Assembly (NCBI GenBank): GCA_030532575.1
Contig: JAUNKV010000001.1
Coordinates: forward strand, 273,518 to 337,517
Length of the DNA stretch: 64,000 bases
From: Propionibacteriaceae bacterium
Lineage (GTDB): Bacteria; Actinomycetota; Actinomycetes; Propionibacteriales; Propionibacteriaceae
Reading direction: 5' to 3'
Shown here: one piece after another, positions 19,352 through 26,999 of the stretch
Layout of the letters: each line of letters begins with the position of its first letter
Position numbering within the stretch: the stretch's first letter is position 1
Notes under the pieces: generated by a model
The model's input: only the letters and a program-made list of their open reading frames with translations
The model's database searches: none
Told to the model about the DNA's origin: nothing
Program-made: the position numbers and the translations under genes

Positions 19352-19740
19352 TCATGGAGTTCCTTGGTTTTCGTCGATGATTCCGTCAGGAAGCTGCGGT
19401 TTCTCATCGAGCTGGAACTTTGGCAGCTTGATCTTACCATTGGGCTGGGATCGAACCAACTCGTAGGTGATCTCCACGTCACCCCTCGCGATGGCCTCCT
19501 TCAAGGCGTCAGCCTTGGACCCGTGACGCTCGATCAGATCAGCCAAGGCTTGGGCGATCCGGGGGTCCTGTTCCATCAGCTTCTGCAGGTAGGGGCCGGT
19601 GCCCTGCTGGTGCGGAATACCATCCACCTTGGAGGTGCCGAGTGGCCCGCCTCCTCCCTTGGCCTCGTAGATGCTGATCCTGGGCGGGTCAAGCCTCACA
19701 CCGATCTTGTCCAAGTGGCCAGCGCCCGGCCTGGAGTCAT
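19352..19740. repeat. Direct repeat A of the toxin-tip cassette
   Basis: This 389-base stretch repeats at 21589-21977 in the same orientation. I count about seven mismatches. The similarity ends at the toxin linker on one side. On the other it continues into the start of the following immunity gene. Confidence 0.9.
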
Positions 19741-19786
19741 CTGCGAAGAGCGAACTTTTGCCGCGCCTTTGTGGCCCTAATCCCAT
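19352..19786 (-). CDS. Orphan toxin C-terminal module (PD-(D/E)xK-like nuclease tip)
   Basis: The first ~15 codons are unrelated, and the remaining ~130 residues are about 98% identical in DNA to the tip of the toxin at 21589-22536. The tip has the pattern LDKIGVRLD…ISIYEAKGGG…KVDGIPHQQGT…YL, in which E-x-K preceded by an Asp strand resembles restriction-endonuclease-fold toxins (Tox-REase class). No ribosome site precedes the ATG, so it is probably a silent donor cassette rather than an expressed protein. It is followed by its own immunity-type gene. Confidence 0.75.
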   Translation of the reverse strand: MGLGPQRRGKSSLFADDSRPGAGHLDKIGVRLDPPRISIYEAKGGGGPLGTSKVDGIPHQQGTGPYLQKLMEQDPRIAQALADLIERHGSKADALKEAIARGDVEITYELVRSQPNGKIKLPKFQLDEKPQLPDGIIDENQGTP

Positions 19787-19823
19787 AAACTAACGTTGGC
19801 TGGGTCGAGCGTGATTCCTGGCA

Positions 19824-20291
19824 CTAGCCCCCAAGGTAGCGTTCAACCTCAGCATAGTCTGGGCTGAGGATCGAGCATGTTACAGAGCTCCAAATGTTTG
19901 AGATTTCGACTCGGCTTCCTCCTGGCAGATCCCAGAGAGCCCTCTGTTCATGCTTTTCTTTCTTGACCTTGCCCTTTCCCCAGGTAGCGCGAAACCGTGC
20001 GACTACCGCACTGAAGACGTCGTTCATGAAGGCCACTCGGTCGGGAGAGTCTTCCTGTACAACATCGGTGATCCGAAATTCCACTGTCCCTACATGTCCT
20101 GACGTCCTGCTGGTCACCAGCAGGACTTCGGGCACCTTGAAGTCGTAAGGAGTCACGTAGAAACCTTTTCCGTCGCGCTCCCATCCCAAAGCATCACACG
20201 ATGCCTCAGCTGCCTTCCGGCCAAGAGGCCACTCTTGGTTCACCCAAAAGTCAACGATGCGGAGCAGCTCATCCACAGGAATAGACTTCAA
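19824..20291 (-). CDS. Immunity-type protein, array member 4 (most divergent)
   Basis: This is a 155-residue paralogue that keeps the family frame (LKSIPVDELLRIVDFWVNQE, DALGWERDGKGFYVTPYDF, FMNDVFSA, TWGKGKVKKEK, SPDYAEVERYLG) but diverges in the middle (VLLVTSRTSGHVGTVEFRITD). It resembles the immunity gene at 26521, which belongs to the other toxin operon. The start is most likely the TTG at 20291, seven bases after AAAGGA. Another TTG two codons earlier overlaps that site. It stands alone between the orphan tip and a 229-base non-coding gap. Confidence 0.75.
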   Translation of the reverse strand: MKSIPVDELLRIVDFWVNQEWPLGRKAAEASCDALGWERDGKGFYVTPYDFKVPEVLLVTSRTSGHVGTVEFRITDVVQEDSPDRVAFMNDVFSAVVARFRATWGKGKVKKEKHEQRALWDLPGGSRVEISNIWSSVTCSILSPDYAEVERYLGG

Positions 20292-20297
20292 GTTCAA

Positions 20298-20520
20298 ATC
20301 CTTTCTGTTTGGGCAGCTCTCTCCTGCCTCGTCTTGCAGGGAGAACGTTTCCGTCGGGTCGCGATTTTCGGCGGCTAAACTGTGTCATCGAAACAAGAAA
20401 GGCTCGAGTTGCGCCTGGCTTCGGGTCCTCGTGCTTTGACCCCAAAAGGAAGTGGGGTCGCTGGGTCGCTTTGAGTGCGCACTCTTGACTCTGCTCTAAT
20501 TGTTTGTGCGAGAAGGTGTT
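20298..20520. other. Non-coding gap within the immunity array, with two small hairpins
   Basis: No frame with family similarity was found. Two inverted repeats are visible: CTCTCCTGC with GCAGGGAG near 20323-20344, and GACCCCA with TGGGGTC at 20438-20459. Either could end transcription or be a cassette-decay scar. Confidence 0.4.
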
Positions 20521-20994
20521 TCAGTGCGCCTTGCCCAAGTACCTGAGAGTCTCAACATAAGAAGGGCTGAAGACATACAGGCGAATCGTTCGCCAGTTGT
20601 TTACTAGTTCAATGTGGGCTCCGTTTGAGGTGTCCCAAGTGGCCTCGTGATCTTCTTTTGATTTCTTGGTCTTCCCTCTCCCCAAGACAGCCCTGAGAGC
20701 ATCCACGTAACTGACGAACAAATCATTCAGTGCGAGTTGCTCGTCTGCAGGAGCTTCCCGCTGCACGTCTGTTACCCGGAAGTAGATGCGCGTGACGCCA
20801 CCTTCCTCCTTTCCCACGATCACGGAAGCTTCCGGCATGTTCAGCCCGTAGGGCATGACGAAACCACCGTCACCGGTTCCGGGCCAGCCCAAGGCTTCGC
20901 AGGCGGCGTACCCCTGCTCTCTGGTCAGTGGCCAGTCCTGGTTGACGAAGTACTCCGCCAACCTCACGACCTCGTCAACGGGGATCGATCTCAT
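20521..20994 (-). CDS. Immunity-type protein, array member 5
   Basis: This 157-residue paralogue has an N-terminal half almost the same as array member 2 (MRSIPVDEVVRLAEYFVNQD, ALGWPGTGDGGFVMPYG) but a different centre: GVTRIYFRVTDVQREAPADE replaces the usual DVV…ERD block. Its basic patch is LGRGKTKKSKED. That mosaic suggests recombination between paralogues. GAGAGGA precedes the ATG by ten bases. It probably protects against a related toxin tip, inferred from array context only. Confidence 0.76.
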   Translation of the reverse strand: MRSIPVDEVVRLAEYFVNQDWPLTREQGYAACEALGWPGTGDGGFVMPYGLNMPEASVIVGKEEGGVTRIYFRVTDVQREAPADEQLALNDLFVSYVDALRAVLGRGKTKKSKEDHEATWDTSNGAHIELVNNWRTIRLYVFSPSYVETLRYLGKAH

Positions 20995-21099
20995 CGCAAC
21001 TGCTTCCTCTCGAAGTGCATCTTCGTCCTTGTCGTGTCAAGCTCTCTCAGGTGCGAGAAGGGCTCTTGTGAAGGTTTCTACCTGAATGCGGATTGCTAC

Positions 21100-21573
21100 T
21101 CAGAGATTCCCCAAGGACTTAAGAGTCTTTGCGTACGAGGGACTAAGAAGGGTGAATGTGATAGCTTTCCAGTTGTTGACCAATGTGACATGGCAGCCGT
21201 TTGGCGTACTCCATCGAGCCTCGTGGTCTTCTTTGGTGCGCTTGATCTTTCCTTTGCCCCAAAGGTCACGAAATCGAGTAACGCAGCTGGAGAAGACATC
21301 GTTCATGAACGTGTCCCGCTCTTCAGAAGGGTCGCGCACCACGTCGGTCAACCAGAACTCCACCTCCGCGACCCCTTGTTCTTCTTTGCCCACAAACACT
21401 GAGGCCTCATCAACGTGTTGCACGCCATAGGGCATACGAAACATACCCTTTCCAGCTGCAGGCCATCCGAGGGCTTCACAGGCTGCGTACCCCTGCTCCC
21501 TGGTCAGCGGCCAGTCCTGATTGACGAAGTATTCTGCGAGTTTCACGACTTCGTCAACGGGGATCGATCTCAT
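21100..21573 (-). CDS. Immunity-type protein paired with the frameshifted toxin
   Basis: This 157-residue family member lies immediately downstream of the toxin tip at 21589, so it is the cognate immunity candidate. It shows MRSIPVDEVVKLAEYFVNQD, ALGWPAAGKGMFRMPYG, FMNDVFSS, WGKGKIKRTKED and SPSYAKTLKSLG. The ATG at 21573 is preceded by GAGAGGA; an ATG three codons earlier would sit too close to it. The region has visibly lower GC than the flanking core genes (about 45% in the 60 bases from 21121). Confidence 0.8.
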   Translation of the reverse strand: MRSIPVDEVVKLAEYFVNQDWPLTREQGYAACEALGWPAAGKGMFRMPYGVQHVDEASVFVGKEEQGVAEVEFWLTDVVRDPSEERDTFMNDVFSSCVTRFRDLWGKGKIKRTKEDHEARWSTPNGCHVTLVNNWKAITFTLLSPSYAKTLKSLGNL

Positions 21574-21588
21574 CGCATCCATTTCCTC

Positions 21589-21977
21589 TCATGGAGTTCC
21601 CAGGTTTTCGTCGATGATTCCGTCAGGAAGCTTCGGTTTCTCATCGAGCTGGAACTTTGACAGCTTGATCTTACCATTGGGCTGGGACCGAACCAACTCG
21701 TAGGTGATCTCCACGTCACCCCTCGCGATGGCCTCCTTCAAGGCGTCAGCCTTGGACCCGTGACGCTCGATCAGATCAGCCAAGGCTTGGGCGATCCGGG
21801 GGTCCTGTTCCATCAGCTTCTGCAGGTAGGGGCCGGTGCCCTGCTGGTGCGGAATACCATCCACCTTGGAGGTGCCGAGTGGCCCGCCTCCTCCCTTGGC
21901 CTCGTAGATGCTGATCCTGGGCGGGTCAAGCCTCACACCGATCTTGTCCAGGTGGCCAGCGCCCGGCCTGGAATCAT
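21589..21977. repeat. Direct repeat B of the toxin-tip cassette
   Basis: This is the copy of repeat A (19352-19740) that is still attached to the full toxin gene. The spacing between copies is 2,237 bases, and the interval holds three immunity-type genes or parts of them. Confidence 0.9.
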
Positions 21978-22540
21978 GCCCAAGGAGCGAGATCTCCTCC
22001 CGCGCCTTCATGACGCCATCCGCACCGCTCTCCCCCATGATTTCCGAAGCCTCTTTCAGATCCTGCATCGACTGACGCTCGGCGTTAATTGCCTCCCGCA
22101 GTTCGTGTGCTTGAGTCTTTGTGAGCTCTCCGTCGGCGACCATCTGGTTAAGCTCTTTGCTGTAATCGGAGCCTTTCAAGCGCTCGATATCAACGTCGAG
22201 CCTCTTTGCCAGTTCCTGAATTTGAAGCACGTCTGCCTGATGCTGCTCATGCATTGCATTCCGCTTCTCGACGCTCTCGGAGAAAGCAGTGTCTTCTTGT
22301 GCTTCCTTCGTGACCCCTTCCACGTTCTCGTCGGGGGTGTACTCGCCGTACTTGGCCTTGACGGCCTCAGGTCCATCAACCGGCTCTGGCGGGTTGGGGT
22401 CGGTCACATACTTGCCACCCTCCTTGTTGTGCAGGTTTCCGCCCTTCCCACGGTACGTGTTCTCGGGGTCCGGGTCGCCCTTCTCGTGGGGGTAGCCGTC
22501 CTCGTCGTACCACCAGTCGCGGTCTCCCTTGGGCACCGGC

Positions 22541-22574
22541 CGCCGCTCAGCGCCCGGCGCCGCTCAGCGCCCGG
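22541..22574. repeat. Exact 17-bp tandem duplication inside toxin 1
   Basis: CGCCGCTCAGCGCCCGG occurs twice with no spacer, at 22541-22557 and 22558-22574. Because 17 is not a multiple of three, the extra copy shifts the toxin frame. Confidence 0.97.
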
Positions 22575-24646
22575 GGCAAGCTCTCCACCGGGCCACTGGT
22601 TCGGGTCCTTCGGCGACGTGCCTTCGGGGGCTCCGTCCCCCAGGCCCTCATCCGCGTCGGCTCCTGCACGACTGAGCTCGGCAGAACCATCACGCACCTC
22701 AGGTGCATCCAGCCCATCCCCGGCATCCGGGGTTCTTCCGGGATTCACCTCTGCGGCGGCATCGGTACCTCGCGTGCCAGCCTCCTGCGGCATCCGCTCA
22801 GCCTCTGGCACATCGGGGGACTTCCCAGCCTCAGGGATTCTTGACGCCTCGACCTCAGGTGCCTTGGCCCCGCTGGCCTCAGGAGTCTTCGCAGTATCAA
22901 CCTCCGGTACCCGCGACGCCTCCACATCCACAGTCTTCGCCCGATCCGGCTCCGGCAGCTTGGAGGACTCAACTTCCGGAGCCCGCACGCCAGCACCCTC
23001 AGGCCTTCGAGTGGTCTCGGCCTCAGCAGCCCGACTCTCAGGCGTGTGAGATGCCTTCACGGAATCTGCCTCCGGCGCCCGTGACTGCTCCATCTCCGGG
23101 GCCCTGGCCCCCGCCCCTTCAGGAGCCCTGCTCTCAGGCGCCCGAGACGAATCCAGCCCATTGACAGCGTCACTTGCCCGGGGCCGCTGGGTCGTGGCGG
23201 TCGGGTCCGCCTCATCCAGTGCCGTAGCGACCTTGGGGGCCTTCTTCGCCCCCGCCTCACCTGCCAGATCAGCCACATCACCCACCGGAGCGGCAGGCAC
23301 CTTCGGCGCCTTCACATCCTGCATCAGGTTCGGCCCATTGGTGACCACACGATTACCACCACCAAGGCCATGCGTGTTCGTCACCGGCGTGTGCGGTGTC
23401 GGCGCCCCAGGCGTCTTCGCTGGTTTCACCGACGCGACATCATCAACCCCACGCACCGTATCCGCGCCGACATTGACGAGCTTGGCCACACCCTCGACCA
23501 GGTGCCCACCACCAGGAATCAAGTTGTCAGCAACCTTCACCGTCACCTTGGTGACCTTCGTCACAACTGACGCCACCGTGGAGACCTTCGACCCGGCCAA
23601 CGCCACCTTCGTACCGGCCAGACCAACCTTCGTCGCCGCACCGGCCTGCCCAGCGCCCGGGATGAAACAGGTCCCGATGTTCAGCACACTCTCCGTCAGT
23701 GCGGCAACACCGTCCTCCTTCCACCGGTGCCACCCATCACCACCCTCCTTCGCAGCCTGGTGGTCATACCCGACAAAGCTGCCCAGCGCGGTCTTGGCCA
23801 CATCATGACGCTCGTCCACCCACTTGTCGACCTCATCGCCACCGAAGAACTTGATGCCCTGGCTCAACACCGGGCTGGCCAACAGTGCTGTCGATCCGAC
23901 GAAGTCCGCCACCCCGACCCAGGTCGAGGCCAACGTGTCCAAACTCCACCCCTCCGGCCCGAACCCGACCATCGCCTTGGCCCCGTCCCACGTGGACTTC
24001 AGGAAGTTCCCTGCCCCGTGGACCACTGATTCGCCACAGTTGCGGTCCTTCTCCACCGGAGCACCCCAGGGCATCATCTCCCCACTCTGCATGATCGCAT
24101 CAGCAGAGATCGCCTCCACCACAGCCGGGCACGATTGGGTGTAGAGCCCGTTGATGGTGTTCGCGCACGCCGTCGATGCCGTCGTCAGGGTCTCCACCAC
24201 CGCCGCATAGCGGCCCAACAACTCCGCGTTCCGGTCCACCGCCGGCTGATGTTCCCGCCACGGTTTCCCGTCATACCCCGCCAACGCCTCAGCCCGAAAC
24301 GCTTCGGCTTCCTGCTCCAGCGTCTCCAGGGTGGTCTTGACCGGCTCGATCGCGTCCGCGTAATCCGCAATCGCCTTCGCAGCCTTGTCCAGAGTCTCCT
24401 TCAGTGATTCCGAGGAGGTTGCTGCCGGGGCCATGATCCCATACGCCTGCTCCGCCCCCGGCCCCGCATACACCGCAGGCAACCCACTCCACAACGACAC
24501 AATGGTGTCCATGTGGGTATCGACGGTCTCCCCCATCGAGCGGAGACTCTGCGCGGCAGCTCGAACCGTATCCGGATCCATCGTCGACGACTTCACCGGG
24601 AACGCCTCAGGCAACACCAACCCATCCCCCGACTGCGGCTGATCAC

Positions 24647-25021
24647 TCATGACCCCGCTCCCTCTTGCTGCGCCAGACCCTCGAAGTAGCTGAAATCACC
24701 TGTGTCCGCAGCCCGAACCATCTCACTCTGCACCGTCGCTGCCATCGTCTCGTTCCCCTCAGCACAGGATCGTGCCGCAAACGCCACCCCGTTCGCCCCT
24801 GCCGCAACCGAGGAACAGATCGTCTGCAACACCTGCTTGTTGTCCTCGAACAGCCCGCTCAGTGCCGTAGCGACGTCCCCACGCATGTCACCACCAGCCT
24901 CCAATCCCGTGAAGATGCCCTCGAAATCCTCCTCCAGCGCGCCGTTGAGCCCCGTGTGTTCGATCTCGACGCTGCTCAGCAGGCCCTCGAGCCCAGCAGG
25001 GTCAATGCTCCAGGAAGTCAT
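24647..25021 (-). CDS. Small helical T7SS-associated protein paired with toxin 1
   Basis: This is a 124-residue protein, mostly helical, beginning MTSWSIDPAGL. It ends with an acidic segment, and its stop overlaps the toxin ATG. It is a clear paralogue of the protein at 30221 and resembles the actinobacterial DUF6507 type (family name from memory, not checked). Its position directly before a WXG-headed toxin, in both operons, suggests an adaptor that pairs with the toxin head for secretion, as the Lap proteins do for LXG toxins in Firmicutes. That role is inferred. An upstream in-frame start 26 codons earlier was rejected because it overlaps the previous gene. Confidence 0.8.
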   Translation of the reverse strand: MTSWSIDPAGLEGLLSSVEIEHTGLNGALEEDFEGIFTGLEAGGDMRGDVATALSGLFEDNKQVLQTICSSVAAGANGVAFAARSCAEGNETMAATVQSEMVRAADTGDFSYFEGLAQQEGAGS

Positions 25022-25022
25022 C

Positions 25023-25358
25023 TCAAACCCTTTCCTCAATCTGGCCGCGGACTTCCGCGGCAATCGCATCAGCAAGTACGCGTCCGGCCTCGAACGCACC
25101 GAAGGGAACCGTCATCTCAGTCCACAACCCGAAACTTCGCGGGGGAGACAGCAGCGCAGGGATCGCCTCGTCGGCAACGCGGATCACCTTGGGGGCATGC
25201 ACGGTCAGCAGGTGTTTGTCGCCGGCGCCGATCAGAGTGCTGATCTCACCGCTCCTGAACTCAAGAATTTGGCCCTCTCCCTGGGTGCGCAGCAGAGCGC
25301 GACGCTGTGCCTCCAGGGTCACCGGGACGTCACTCAACAACACGAGCTCCGTGGCCAT
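25023..25358 (-). CDS. 111-residue T7SS-linked protein, family unknown (copy 1)
   Basis: This small acidic alpha/beta protein begins MATELVLLSDVPVTLEAQRR and contains GAGDKHLLTVHAPKVIRV and LWTEMTVPFGAFEAGR. It is the same length as its paralogue at 30601 and clearly related. There is no signal peptide or membrane helix. It is spaced three bases from the upstream gene and one base from the downstream one, so it is part of a tight four-gene effector operon. A GGGGGAGG ribosome site lies in the end of the preceding gene. It is probably a cytoplasmic chaperone or adaptor for the effector, from context only. Confidence 0.78.
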   Translation of the reverse strand: MATELVLLSDVPVTLEAQRRALLRTQGEGQILEFRSGEISTLIGAGDKHLLTVHAPKVIRVADEAIPALLSPPRSFGLWTEMTVPFGAFEAGRVLADAIAAEVRGQIEERV

Positions 25359-25361
25359 TGC

Positions 25362-26435
25362 TCACCCTCCCCCGAAGGAACGCAGTTCCTCGAACTCGGT
25401 CGCGAGCAGCGCCGCAAGCCGCTCCTGATCCAAGTCGTGTCCAAAACTCACGAACTGTCGCCACAGCTCGTCGGCGGCGCTGAACCGCACCAGCACACTC
25501 GGGGCTCGGGACAGCCCCACCGGCTCCACGTCGTAACGCAAGGCCAGGTCCGCGATGTCGACCCCCAGGCTCCGCGCTGCCACAGGACCGATCAACACCG
25601 CCGCCGGAGCATCCGCATGTCGCCGCTCCACCATCTGGCCCAGTGACCCGGTCCGCTCAGCCACCTGACAGTACGAGATCAATGCAACATTGACCTTCCA
25701 GCACTCAGCCAGCCCGGTCAACGTGCTGGCCAGTGCCGGATGGGCCCCGATCGGAGCCCGGGCAGGCTGACCGGCAGGTCGCCCGTACTCGCCCACCGGC
25801 ACCAACCCCCGGGTGTGCTCCAACACCCCGCCACGGGTACGCGCAAGCGTCACACTCACCGGCGCCCCCGCTGCGCTGCGTGCGAAATGACGCTCGGACG
25901 CAGGCATCTGGGGACGCATCGACGCCGTGAGCGCCGCAGGCTCCCACGGCTGGGCCAACGGCTCACACGTGTCCCACCGCACCATCGGCCCGCCACCGAG
26001 GCCAGCAACCATGTGCTCGGCCACCATCCCAGCGGTGGTCCGCTCCGTGGCCTCGGCGCGGGTGAAGACATCGAAGAAGAACGCCCCCTGCGCGGCAGAG
26101 GTCACGTTGTTGAACGACGGGAGGAGCGGCTCGCCCCGATACACCGGGCCCCACAGCTCGGAGATCGCATGAATCCGAACGCCGGTCCTCCCGTCGTAGA
26201 CCTTCCCATCAAGGTCCCGCACCGCCCAGTAACCGCCAGCCAGCCTCAACTCATCCACCACGAACCAGCTCAAATGAGCCGTCGCCGAGGTGAACAGAAC
26301 CGGTTTCAACTGGCTCTTGCGAGCCTCCAGCAGAAAGCTCCGAATCGGAGCCGTGAGCGTCACCCGCTCCGTGAAACACGCGAGCAGCAGGTAGTCATCG
26401 GCCCATTCGTCGGCCAAGGGGTGCAGGACCTTCAT
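25362..26435 (-). CDS. 357-residue T7SS-linked protein, family unknown (copy 1)
   Basis: This soluble alpha/beta protein begins MKVLHPLADEWADDYLLLAC and is a full-length paralogue of the one at 30942, which starts with the same 18 residues. It has no signal peptide, transmembrane helix or nucleotide-binding motif that I can recognise. The first gene of each effector operon encodes this type, suggesting a shared step such as recognising the toxin complex or docking it to EccC. The start is the ATG at 26435; an upstream extension would run through the neighbouring immunity gene's end. Confidence 0.78.
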   Translation of the reverse strand: MKVLHPLADEWADDYLLLACFTERVTLTAPIRSFLLEARKSQLKPVLFTSATAHLSWFVVDELRLAGGYWAVRDLDGKVYDGRTGVRIHAISELWGPVYRGEPLLPSFNNVTSAAQGAFFFDVFTRAEATERTTAGMVAEHMVAGLGGGPMVRWDTCEPLAQPWEPAALTASMRPQMPASERHFARSAAGAPVSVTLARTRGGVLEHTRGLVPVGEYGRPAGQPARAPIGAHPALASTLTGLAECWKVNVALISYCQVAERTGSLGQMVERRHADAPAAVLIGPVAARSLGVDIADLALRYDVEPVGLSRAPSVLVRFSAADELWRQFVSFGHDLDQERLAALLATEFEELRSFGGG

Positions 26436-26520
26436 GCTCAGCAGGACCTCACAGCTCGTGGGTTCGCCTCGGCAGTCCGAGAAATCTGGGGACGACCGCT
26501 GTGCGCCAACCCCCTCCTCA

Positions 26521-26991
26521 TCAACGCTTCTCCAAGTAGCGCTCGGTATCCGCGTAGGAGGGGCTGAGGACCACAAAGATCACAGAGGCACCACCGCTGG
26601 TCAGTCGCACCCGGCAGCGGTTCTCCAGATCCCATTGCGCCTGCTGCGATGTCTTCCGCTTCTCCACCTTCGGTTTGCCCCAGAGCTCAGAGAGCTTGGC
26701 CGTGACCTCCGCCAGCACGTCGTTGATGAAGAAGCTCCGCTCGTCGGACTCCTCCTTCACGTAGTCAGTGACACTGAAGTCGATGGTTGCAACACCATTT
26801 TCAGCATGACCGACGACGATCGAGACGTAGGAGGGGTTGAGATCGTAGGGCACGTGGAAGAAACCCTCGCCGTCCTGACTCCACCCCAGCTCACGACAGT
26901 ATCCACGTGCTTCCTCTTCGCTGAGAGGCCACGGTCGGTTGACCCAGAAGTCCGCGATACGGGCCACGTCTTCCGCAGGGATTGATTTCAT
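26521..26991 (-). CDS. Immunity-type protein paired with toxin 2
   Basis: This 156-residue member of the island's immunity family lies directly after toxin 2: MKSIPAEDVARIADFWVNRP, YCRELGWSQDGEGFFHVPYDL, FFINDVLAEVTAKLSELWGK, a basic KPKVEKRK patch and SPSYADTERYLEK. It is the only family member outside the array and groups by eye with the divergent array member at 19824. AAGAGGAG precedes the ATG at 26991; a GTG four codons earlier abuts that site. Cognate immunity to the nuclease tip of toxin 2 is inferred from adjacency. Confidence 0.8.
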   Translation of the reverse strand: MKSIPAEDVARIADFWVNRPWPLSEEEARGYCRELGWSQDGEGFFHVPYDLNPSYVSIVVGHAENGVATIDFSVTDYVKEESDERSFFINDVLAEVTAKLSELWGKPKVEKRKTSQQAQWDLENRCRVRLTSGGASVIFVVLSPSYADTERYLEKR

Positions 26992-26999
26992 GTCCGGGG

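Larger units (their letters stand above)
21589..24650 (-). pseudogene. WXG-headed polymorphic toxin 1, split by a 17-bp tandem duplication
   Basis: The gene starts at 24650 with a WXG100/LXG-like helical head (W54-S55-G56 in VSLWSGLPAVYAGPG). A hydrophobic middle follows, then a long linker of about ten-residue units containing APE or PE. Near 22574 the frame is lost. Downstream, in another frame, runs the pre-tip segment (GDRDWWYDEDGYPHEKGDP) and the PD-(D/E)xK-like tip (ISIYEAKGGG). Removing one 17-base copy leaves exactly 1,015 codons in one frame and restores the RPVPKGDRDW junction seen in the paralogue at 27000 (RPVPEGNRDW). As given, the toxin is split: either inactivated, phase-variable or a sequencing artefact. 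The head ATG overlaps the preceding stop (ATGA). Confidence 0.88.

Noticed and set aside
19352..19786. Orphan toxin tip as a functional independent toxin
   Set aside because: It has no ribosome site or secretion head. A silent donor cassette fits better.
20438..20459. Hairpin GACCCCA/TGGGGTC as a sure terminator
   Set aside because: The stem is only seven pairs and has no T-run. It is kept only as part of the gap description.
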